Origin: Bacteroidaceae bacterium
Lineage (GTDB): Bacteria > Bacteroidota > Bacteroidia > Bacteroidales > Bacteroidaceae
Direction: 5' to 3'
Length of the DNA: 12,117 nt
Assembly: GCA_900772575.1 (NCBI GenBank)
Contig: CAAHEN010000165.1
Span: 1-12,117 of the forward strand
Below the pieces are notes generated by a model, which saw only the letters and a program-made list of their open reading frames with translations, ran no database searches and was not told where the DNA came from. The translations under genes were made by a program, and so were the position numbers. Positions 6,261 through 12,117 of the stretch are shown piece by piece (the stretch's first letter is position 1; the number at the start of each line of letters is the position of its first letter).

Positions 6261-8141
6261 ATGAACCACATAATATACAAACTATTGCTCGTCGGCACGG
6301 TTCTTTCCCTCAGCGCGGCAAGCACCTGTGCCCAATTGCGCATCAAGGTGGAAGCACCGTCTGAAGTGGACATCAACGATGCCTACTTCCAGGTGCGCTA
6401 TACCATTCCTACGGCCTCAGCAGAAGGCATCGAGGGAGGCAACTTCAGCAATTTCGATGTCCTCTCTGGCCCGAATGTCTCCGTCAGCAGTTATACCGTC
6501 AGCAGTAACAGACAAGTTCATTCCAGCCAGTCGACGACGTACACCTACACTTTGGCGCCGCACTCAAAAGGCACCTTTCACATTCCGCCAGTGACCATCA
6601 AGGCTGGCGGAAAGGCCTATCGCTCGGCATCCGTTACCATTCGCGTGAGTGGAACTGGCAATCGCCCAGCCTCCACGCGCCAGCGTGGAACCAATGCCGA
6701 TGGTGGTCAAGCCGAGCAATTGCGTGTTGCCGGTTCAAAGGTTGGCCAGAGCGACCTGTTCATCAGAGCCAAACTGGGGCGAAGCCAGGTCTACGAACAA
6801 GAGGCTGTTCCGCTGACCTACTATTTTTACGAACGTCCGGGCACGGGACTCAACAGCGTTGGTCTCAGTCAGAAGCCAGATTTCAAGGGGATGGTGTCTC
6901 AAGAGATTCCGCTTAAAGGGATTGAGGCCACAACAGCACGTGTCAACGGACGGACTTATCGCAGTGGCATTGTCCAGCAGTATGTGCTGTTTCCACAGCA
7001 GACGGGAGCTCTCAGCATTCCTGCCATCACGTTTGACTGTGTGGTCATGCAGCATGAGGCCAGCCTGAATCCAATTGACGCTTTCTTCAATGGTGGTGGG
7101 AATATCGGTGTAGCCCTGAAGCGGCAGTCTTCGGCAGAACAAATCACAGTCAAACCATTGCCCAGTCCAAAGCCTGCGGGATTCTCTGGTGGCGTCGGCC
7201 ATTTTCAAGCAACAGGAGAACTGTTGACGCCAGACGTCTGTACGAATGACATGATGACTTATCGCATCACGATAAAAGGCAATGGTAACCTCAAATTACT
7301 GACAGCCCCAAGTATCACCTTCCCCACAGATTTTGACAGCTACTCGCCGAAGACCACAGACCGGACGGAAGTCACTGCCGACGGCTTGACAGGCGAAATG
7401 ATGTTCGACTATACATTTGTTCCCCGCAATGTGGGGCATTACGAGGTGCCAGAGAGCCGATTTATTTATTTCGACCCGTCAAAGGGAGGTTATGAGACCA
7501 TTATTCTGCCAGCCATCAAACTGGACGTCAAGAAAGGAAAGCGCAGCGATGCCGATCTAGAGCGCGATCGTTTGCTTCGCAGCAGCGACATTCATGACAT
7601 ACACACAGGCGACGGACAGTTGAGGCCCGTAACAAGCTATTACCGTTGGGGCACCCCGGAATACTGGGCTGCCTATGTGGTCGCCATATTGCTGTTCAGC
7701 GGCGCAGCCATAGCCCTACGCCATTACCGGTCTGTCCAAAACGATGCTATTGGCCTGCGTCGCAACAAAGCGGCAAAGACAGCTGTACGTCGGCTGAAGG
7801 CTGCAAAACTGTCTCTTGGCAAAGGTGATGCCAAAGCCTTTTACGCCGAACTGGAGAAGGCTCTGACAACCTACATGGCTGATAAATTGTCCGTGGCAAC
7901 TGCGGAGCTTGGACAAGAGCGGCTCAAGACGCTTCTCGCTGAACGAGGCCTGGAGGAGGCACACATCGAGGCTTGGCTGAAGCTATGCGAAGATTGTAAC
8001 TATGCCCGCTTTGCACCGGCCAATGATGAAAAGCCTGAGACCCTCTATGAGCGTGCCTCTGCCGCCATTGCCGGAATGGAGCACGAGCTGGAGCAACAGC
8101 GCAAAAAACGACCTGCTAAAAAAGAGGACAACGCCTTATGA
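6261..8141 (+). CDS. batD: BatD, large periplasmic and membrane protein
   Basis: BatD is the largest Bat protein. It has a signal peptide (about 1-24, cleavage after CA before Gln25), a long periplasmic region of beta-sandwich-like domains (about 26-440), a transmembrane helix (about 469-488) and a cytosolic helical domain (about 505-610). The periplasmic part carries the BatD hallmarks of a repeated beta pattern with FxVLSGP (about 68-73), Gln/Ser-rich strands and KGNGNLKLL (about 342-350). The cytosolic domain has KAFY (525-528), TAELG (547-551) and NYARFAP (580-586), with Cys576 and Cys579 just before it as CxxC. The C-terminus is very Lys-rich, and its TGA overlaps the batE ATG (ATGA). 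The ATG at 6261 gives the only good signal peptide. The length of 626 aa is normal. Its role as periplasmic scaffold is inferred. Confidence 0.95.
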   Translation: MNHIIYKLLLVGTVLSLSAASTCAQLRIKVEAPSEVDINDAYFQVRYTIPTASAEGIEGGNFSNFDVLSGPNVSVSSYTVSSNRQVHSSQSTTYTYTLAPHSKGTFHIPPVTIKAGGKAYRSASVTIRVSGTGNRPASTRQRGTNADGGQAEQLRVAGSKVGQSDLFIRAKLGRSQVYEQEAVPLTYYFYERPGTGLNSVGLSQKPDFKGMVSQEIPLKGIEATTARVNGRTYRSGIVQQYVLFPQQTGALSIPAITFDCVVMQHEASLNPIDAFFNGGGNIGVALKRQSSAEQITVKPLPSPKPAGFSGGVGHFQATGELLTPDVCTNDMMTYRITIKGNGNLKLLTAPSITFPTDFDSYSPKTTDRTEVTADGLTGEMMFDYTFVPRNVGHYEVPESRFIYFDPSKGGYETIILPAIKLDVKKGKRSDADLERDRLLRSSDIHDIHTGDGQLRPVTSYYRWGTPEYWAAYVVAILLFSGAAIALRHYRSVQNDAIGLRRNKAAKTAVRRLKAAKLSLGKGDAKAFYAELEKALTTYMADKLSVATAELGQERLKTLLAERGLEEAHIEAWLKLCEDCNYARFAPANDEKPETLYERASAAIAGMEHELEQQRKKRPAKKEDNAL

Positions 8142-8905
8142 TACACCTATTATATACCAAGATGCGGCTTTTGCTTTTGGCTGTTCTGTTCGGAAATCTG
8201 ATAATACCGGCACAGGGTGCCTTGCAGACTAAGGCGCAAGCCGACAGTGCCTACGCAAAGAAGAACTACCGCTTGGCCGCGGAGTCTTATGAGCGCCTAC
8301 TTAAAGGTGGCGTCGACCCGGAAATCTGTTACAACTTGGGTAACGCTTACTTCCGCCAGAATGACCTGCCACGAGCCATTCTATACTACGAGAAAGCTCT
8401 GAAATATGATCCGTCCAATGACGATGCACGTTACAACCTTGATGTCTGCCACTCCAAACTGTCCATACCGAGAGAGCAGGCCGCAGGCATGTTCTTCGTC
8501 ACGTGGACAGATTCGTTTATCCGCAGCCTGTCTGTTGATACATGGGGCGGCGTAGCGCTTGCCGCCTTTGTCATCATACTCATTGGCTTCCTCTGTGTAC
8601 GCTTAATCACACAGCGGACGTGGCGAAAGACCGTCATCAGCCTTACCTTGACAGGCTTTGTCGTCACAGCATTTGGCATGACAGCCGCAGCGATACAGTA
8701 CAACCGCTTCAACAATGAAAACCGGGCTGTAGCCATGCGCGACATGCAGCTGACGGTAGACGACGCCAAAGCCACGCGCCGCCTGCTCGTAGCTGGGACT
8801 ACAGTCACGGTCATTGACCGCAACCCCAACGGACAGGTACTTGTGGAGACTAGCGCCAGAAGTTTGCGTGGCTGGACAGACGGGAAGGCCTTGGCCTCCA
8901 TCTGA
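8138..8905 (+). CDS. batE: BatE, TPR and SH3-like membrane protein
   Basis: BatE has an N-terminal signal sequence (about 1-27), two TPR repeats (about 33-60 and 62-95, including CYNLGNAYFR), two transmembrane helices (about 137-156 and 165-186) joined by a short basic loop (RLITQRTWRK), and a C-terminal SH3-like domain (about 197-252, ending GWTDGKALASI). By the positive-inside rule the loop is cytosolic, so both the TPR and SH3-like parts lie in the periplasm. The start overlaps the batD stop as ATGA and is preceded by AAAGAGG (8121-8127), an unusually good Shine-Dalgarno-like site for this phylum. A second start at residue 9 (8162) would also leave a signal sequence. It is the last Bat gene, with a 57-base gap to the next gene. 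The length of 255 aa is typical. SH3-like domains often bind peptides or wall components; the ligand here is unknown. Confidence 0.93.
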   Translation: MIHLLYTKMRLLLLAVLFGNLIIPAQGALQTKAQADSAYAKKNYRLAAESYERLLKGGVDPEICYNLGNAYFRQNDLPRAILYYEKALKYDPSNDDARYNLDVCHSKLSIPREQAAGMFFVTWTDSFIRSLSVDTWGGVALAAFVIILIGFLCVRLITQRTWRKTVISLTLTGFVVTAFGMTAAAIQYNRFNNENRAVAMRDMQLTVDDAKATRRLLVAGTTVTVIDRNPNGQVLVETSARSLRGWTDGKALASI

Positions 8906-8962
8906 ACACTGAGCGCTTGCCCCATGACACAGAAACAGTAAAGGAACACAATACGCCCCGAC

Positions 8963-9649
8963 ATGCTAGAACAACTCATCAATATCGACACAGCTCTGAC
9001 CCTCTCCATCAACGGTAGCCATTCGCTATGGCTCGACGGCTTTGCCATGGCCGTGACGTCGACAATGACATGGTTGCCCGCCGCATTGGTACTGGTCTAT
9101 GTCATCATTCGCCATGGCGAAATTCCCAATATTGTGGTCACAGTCTTGGCCATAGGCCTGTGTATTCTGCTAGCGGATCAGATTGCATCTGGCATTTTCA
9201 AACCGCTCGTGGCCCGGCCGCGACCGGCTGGCGATCCATTGCTCATGCTCGACATCGATGTGGTCAACGACTATCGCGGCGGGCGTTATGGTTTCTTCTC
9301 CAGCCATGCTGCCAACACCTTTGCCGTGGCCACGTTTGTCAGCCTGATCGTCCGCTACCGGCTGCTGACGGTGACTCTTTGCAGTTGGGCTTTGCTCAAT
9401 TGCTGGTCGCGCATCTATCTGGGGGTACACTATGTAGGCGATGTCGTTTGCGGCATTATCTGCGGCATAGTGGTCGGCCTCTTTGTCTACTATATTTACA
9501 CCCGTCTGACACGTTCCCGGCGCTTTGCCACCAGTAGTGCAGACATTCAGACCGTGACTGGCTTTGCCATCGATGATGCACGGCTGCTTGTCGGCACGCT
9601 ACTGTTGCTTTTCAGCTATTGCAATTTCATCGCCCTGTTCTTTGCTTGA
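8963..9649 (+). CDS. PAP2-family membrane phosphatase
   Basis: This is an integral membrane phosphatase of the PAP2 superfamily, which acts on lipid phosphates such as undecaprenyl pyrophosphate, phosphatidylglycerol phosphate or lipid A. All three catalytic motifs are present: K80 to RP (87-88) in KPLVARPRP, the SSHA equivalent of PSGH (His115), and SRIYLGVHYVGD with Arg150, His156 and Asp160. About six membrane helices can be drawn (roughly 28-50, 56-76, 117-131, 134-148, 158-180, 207-227). The active site would face the periplasm, as is usual. The exact substrate cannot be told from these motifs. It follows batE by 57 bases in the same direction with no terminator visible, so it may be co-transcribed with the bat genes. 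At 228 aa the length is typical. Confidence 0.93.
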   Translation: MLEQLINIDTALTLSINGSHSLWLDGFAMAVTSTMTWLPAALVLVYVIIRHGEIPNIVVTVLAIGLCILLADQIASGIFKPLVARPRPAGDPLLMLDIDVVNDYRGGRYGFFSSHAANTFAVATFVSLIVRYRLLTVTLCSWALLNCWSRIYLGVHYVGDVVCGIICGIVVGLFVYYIYTRLTRSRRFATSSADIQTVTGFAIDDARLLVGTLLLLFSYCNFIALFFA

Positions 9650-9655
9650 CAGGGC
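9632..9655 (+). other. Hairpin across the PAP2 gene stop codon
   Basis: GCCCTGT (9632-9638) pairs exactly with ACAGGGC (9649-9655) around a 10-base loop, so the stem begins inside the gene and its second arm starts on the last base of the stop codon. No run of T follows, so it is a poor intrinsic terminator. It may weaken read-through into, or processing of, the porin message. Confidence 0.35.
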
Positions 9656-9709
9656 ATGCCACAACACGTATATTCTCTTTACTCTCACTTTGAAACCCAC
9701 CGTTACTGA
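9656..9709 (+). CDS. Possible 17-residue small ORF before the porin
   Basis: This small open frame fills the spacer between the PAP2 gene and the porin gene. It starts with ATG 6 bases after the PAP2 stop, and its TGA (9707-9709) shares its last base with the porin ATG (9709-9711) as TGATG. The peptide begins MPQHVYSLY and is rich in His, Tyr and Ser, with no membrane segment. It mirrors the arrangement before batA but shares no sequence with that frame. It could couple translation or be a chance frame. Confidence 0.2.
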   Translation: MPQHVYSLYSHFETHRY

Positions 9710-11931
9710 TGAATCTGAAGTCACAGTGCTACAAAAGTATTCGCCTCATATGCTTAGTTGCTAGCGGCTTGCTGACAACAATGGTTGCCGCGCAGTCAAC
9801 CCTTCCCACTGGCAACCGCTTCGGCACGGCCGATAATGGGTCGCACTGGAACGAGGCCGGTGCTGACACCGTCAAGAAGACCGATGTACCCATTGGGCTC
9901 TACGTGTGGCATATTGAGCCGCGATTCGGTACCATTAGTCCAGCCCAGCCCGACACATTGCCCCACCTCTTTCCCAACGAGTCGTCGACTGGCGGACTGC
10001 ACGGACAGTACAACTTTACGGGCAACTTGGGTGCGCCGCGGCAGAGTCGCTTGTTTGCAGATCGTCTGCGGCAGGGCTTTGCCGAACCATTTATATTCCA
10101 AGCCCCCTATGATTATTTCTTGACAGAGACAGCCGACCTGCTGTTCACCAACACGAAATCGCCCATCACCAACATTACCTACCACGAGTGCGGCAACAAG
10201 CAGAACGGCGAGGACAGGATTCGTGGGCTCTTTGCCACCAATGTCAACAAACGGCTTGGCCTTGGCTTCAAACTTGACTATCTGTACGGACGCGGTTACT
10301 ACGACAGCCAATCGACGGCACAGTTCGACGGCACGCTATGGGGAGCCTATCGTGGTGAGCATTATCAGCTCCACACTTACTACTCGGCCAACCATCTGAA
10401 AAACGCCGAGAACGGTGGCATTGAGAGTGATGACTATGTTACACGCCCTGAGACGTTCCCCACGACCTATGGTACGGCAGACATGCCGACGCGTCTGACG
10501 AAAACGTGGAACCGCCTCTACGTCAACACGCTCTATCTCACTCATCGCTATGCGCTCGGTTTTCGCCGCTATCGCGACAGCGAAGGAAAGGTTGTTGGCG
10601 TACAAGCTGTCAAAACGCACAACAAACTACTGGCCAACGCCCTCACACTTGGTGATTCGGCAACAACGGCTTCCACAGACTTGCAGCCAGACACGACGCT
10701 CACTTCAGAGTTTGTGCCCGTTGCAGGATTCATACACACGCTGCGACTCGACCATAACAACCGGCGGTTCCTGTCCAATTTGGCCGAGAATGCTACAAAC
10801 AGCACTTACTTCAACAACTTCTATTTGCCGGGTGATTCAGCCAACGACCTGACAAAATATTTTCACCTCCAGAACCTTCTGGCCCTAGAAATGCGTGAGG
10901 GCTTCAACAACTGGGTGAAGACTGGGCTACGCCTTTATGTCCGCCACGACCTTTACAAATACACGCTGCCCAACGAAACCGCCGCAGATGTCAGCTACAA
11001 TGAGAACCACGTCAGTCTTGGCATGCAGTTGCTTAAAGAGCAGGGGCATTTCTTTCACTACCATTTGCTTGGTGAGGTGCGTACTTCGGGGACAGATTGG
11101 GGAGAGTTTAACCTAGCGGGCAATATGGACTTTAACATACCCTTTGGACGGCGGCAGGTCGATGGCGTTTCCGGTTCCGGTTCCGATACCGGTTCGGATA
11201 CGTTGCGTGTACGTCTCAAAGGTGGTGTACGCAATGAGCTGCCCAGTTTCTACTATCGTCACTATCATGCCCGTAACGCATGGTGGGACAACAGCCTCAA
11301 CAAGGTACTAACGGCTGACGTTAGCGCCGACCTGCGTTACAAGCGCTCTCGTCTGGCCGTCAGCTTGGCCAGTCTACAAAATCAGACATACTTTCAAGAG
11401 CAGCAAGCTGCCTATATCAACAGCGAGGGTGCCACCTTGGCACGTTATGGCGTCAGCGTCGGCCAGAGCGCCAGCAACGTGCAGTTGCTCTCTGCTACAC
11501 TTGGGCAAGACTTCCGATGGGGAATTCTCAATTGGGAAAATGAACTGACCTATCAGCTGACATCGGATAATACGATTGTGCCAGTACCGGCCCTGACGGC
11601 GTGGTCCAACCTTTACATACTCTTCCGCATAGCCAAGGTGCTGCGTACAGAACTGGGGGCCGATGTCAGCTATTTCACGCCCTACTATGCACCGACTTAT
11701 TCGCCCATCATCGGACAGTATGCCCTCCAAGATCAGGCCGCGCGCATCAAAGTCGGTGGCTACCCCATCGTCAACGTTTATGCCAACTTCCACCTCAAAA
11801 ACACACGTTTCTATGTCATGGCCTCGCATGTCAACTACAGTAACGGCAGTGGCAAACCGTTTCTAGTTCCCCACTATCCGCTCAACCGCATGGTGCTTCG
11901 CTTGGGATTGTCGTGGAATTTCTTCAACTGA
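9709..11931 (+). CDS. Putative outer-membrane porin (Porin_10-like)
   Basis: This is a large outer-membrane beta-barrel protein of the Bacteroidota 'putative porin' group (Porin_10-like). It has a signal peptide (about 1-28, cleavage after VAA), an N-terminal region with GLYVWHIEP and the family-like block QYNFTGNLGAPRQSRLF (100-116), and then many alternating strands rich in Tyr, Arg, Asn and aromatic residues. The C-terminus ends LGLSWNFFN, consistent with a last barrel strand. A low-complexity stretch of Gly, Ser, Asp and Thr (488-498, VSGSGSDTGSDT region) interrupts the barrel and probably lies in a loop. The ATG at 9709 gives the only good signal peptide. It is 59 bases from the PAP2 gene and may be partly read from the same transcript. 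At 740 aa it is slightly long. Barrel size and substrate cannot be read from the sequence. Confidence 0.85.
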   Translation: MNLKSQCYKSIRLICLVASGLLTTMVAAQSTLPTGNRFGTADNGSHWNEAGADTVKKTDVPIGLYVWHIEPRFGTISPAQPDTLPHLFPNESSTGGLHGQYNFTGNLGAPRQSRLFADRLRQGFAEPFIFQAPYDYFLTETADLLFTNTKSPITNITYHECGNKQNGEDRIRGLFATNVNKRLGLGFKLDYLYGRGYYDSQSTAQFDGTLWGAYRGEHYQLHTYYSANHLKNAENGGIESDDYVTRPETFPTTYGTADMPTRLTKTWNRLYVNTLYLTHRYALGFRRYRDSEGKVVGVQAVKTHNKLLANALTLGDSATTASTDLQPDTTLTSEFVPVAGFIHTLRLDHNNRRFLSNLAENATNSTYFNNFYLPGDSANDLTKYFHLQNLLALEMREGFNNWVKTGLRLYVRHDLYKYTLPNETAADVSYNENHVSLGMQLLKEQGHFFHYHLLGEVRTSGTDWGEFNLAGNMDFNIPFGRRQVDGVSGSGSDTGSDTLRVRLKGGVRNELPSFYYRHYHARNAWWDNSLNKVLTADVSADLRYKRSRLAVSLASLQNQTYFQEQQAAYINSEGATLARYGVSVGQSASNVQLLSATLGQDFRWGILNWENELTYQLTSDNTIVPVPALTAWSNLYILFRIAKVLRTELGADVSYFTPYYAPTYSPIIGQYALQDQAARIKVGGYPIVNVYANFHLKNTRFYVMASHVNYSNGSGKPFLVPHYPLNRMVLRLGLSWNFFN

Positions 11932-11936
11932 AGAAA
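11919..11936. repeat. Palindrome over the porin stop codon
   Basis: TTTCTTCA (11919-11926) and TGAAGAAA (11929-11936) form an exact 8-bp inverted repeat separated by two bases, with the stop codon TGA as the first three bases of the right arm. As RNA it could give a 7-bp stem with a 4-base loop. No T run follows on either strand, so it is not a standard terminator, but it may protect the 3' end of the message. Confidence 0.45.
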
Positions 11937-12117
11937 CTCGCACCGTAGTATGACTCCCCCTTCGTTCCGTTAGGGACGCGGGCTTAGTGCGATAACTGGG
12001 GCATATAGGCTTTTGCCTGTAGTGATAAGTGGTACGATAAAGGGTGTAGAGTCCAACAGCAAATGCAAAGTTAGGGAAAGTTCTGGTAGAACCTGTCCTT
12101 CGGCGTGTCGAAGTTGA
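11932..12117. other. Non-coding 3' region with several short inverted repeats
   Basis: No gene is visible from the porin stop to the window end. The stretch holds several small foldable repeats: CGTTCC with GGGACG around GTTA near 11969-11984 (one G-U pair), AGGC/GCCT around TTTT (12007-12018, extendable by three more pairs including one G-U), GTTCT/AGAAC (12080-12092) and CTTCG/CGAAG (12098-12113). No stem is followed by a clear T run on the + strand. A leftward promoter-like motif lies at 12066-12073. It may be a structured 3' UTR, a small-RNA locus or a dispersed intergenic repeat. Confidence 0.5.
12066..12073 (-). promoter_or_regulatory. Candidate leftward promoter -7 element
   Basis: Read on the minus strand, this is TAACTTTG followed by CA, an exact match to the Bacteroidota -7 consensus TAnnTTTG. 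Transcription would run left, through the structured intergenic region and antisense to the porin 3' end. No ORF lies in that path before the porin, so a short RNA would be the product. No clear TTTG -33 element is seen. The inverted repeat GTTCT/AGAAC (12080-12092) lies just upstream of the motif on that strand and could be an operator. Confidence 0.35.

Noticed and set aside
9685..9692. Possible porin promoter TCACTTTG
   Set aside because: One mismatch at a key position of TAnnTTTG, no -33 element, and only about 16 bases before the start codon.
11374..11829. Reverse-strand frame opposite the porin
   Set aside because: Shadow frame with no recognisable domain. The leftward promoter motif at 12066 is far upstream and stops intervene.
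12004..12021. Intrinsic terminator after the porin (AGGC-TTTT-GCCT stem)
   Set aside because: The T run is in the loop, not after the stem, and the next bases are GTGATAAG. Kept only as a foldable repeat.

Overview
The window is one stretch of a Bacteroidales chromosome, most likely Prevotellaceae (Prevotella or a close relative). The evidence is the gene content (a Bat operon followed by a Bacteroidota-type outer-membrane porin), the A-rich leaders in place of strong Shine-Dalgarno sites, TAnnTTTG-type promoter motifs, and a GC content that looks close to 50%. All ten confident genes lie on the + strand and are packed head to tail.

Layout: 1-359 is an upstream region with no convincing gene. 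It holds two inverted repeats and a candidate promoter. 360-8905 is a complete Bat (Bacteroides aerotolerance) operon: MoxR AAA+ ATPase, cytoplasmic DUF58/VWA protein, a BatD-like membrane protein, BatA and BatB (membrane-anchored VWA proteins), BatC (periplasmic TPR), BatD (large periplasmic protein with a cytosolic tail) and BatE (TPR, two membrane spans, SH3-like). 8963-9649 is a PAP2-family membrane phosphatase. 9709-11931 is a putative outer-membrane porin. 11932-12117 is non-coding and holds several short inverted repeats and a candidate leftward promoter.

How the genes fit together: the MoxR ATPase and the soluble DUF58 protein would act in the cytosol. BatA and BatB appear to place their VWA domains in the periplasm. 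BatC, BatD and BatE supply periplasmic TPR, beta-rich and SH3-like interaction modules. BatD and the BatD-like protein each carry a related cytosolic helical domain that could contact MoxR or DUF58. This suggests a membrane-spanning AAA+/VWA complex acting on envelope proteins. Its client is not known from the sequence. The ATGA stop/start overlaps at batB-batC and batD-batE support co-translation.

The main items for a second look are: the shared C-terminal domain of the two BatD-like proteins; two small open frames that fill the spacers before batA and before the porin and end on the next start codon; the nested palindrome and the operator-like repeat upstream of moxR; the palindrome across the porin stop codon; and the structured 3' region with a leftward promoter motif. 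No mobile element, CRISPR array, tRNA or rRNA was recognised. The core is a known operon family, not a wholly new system.
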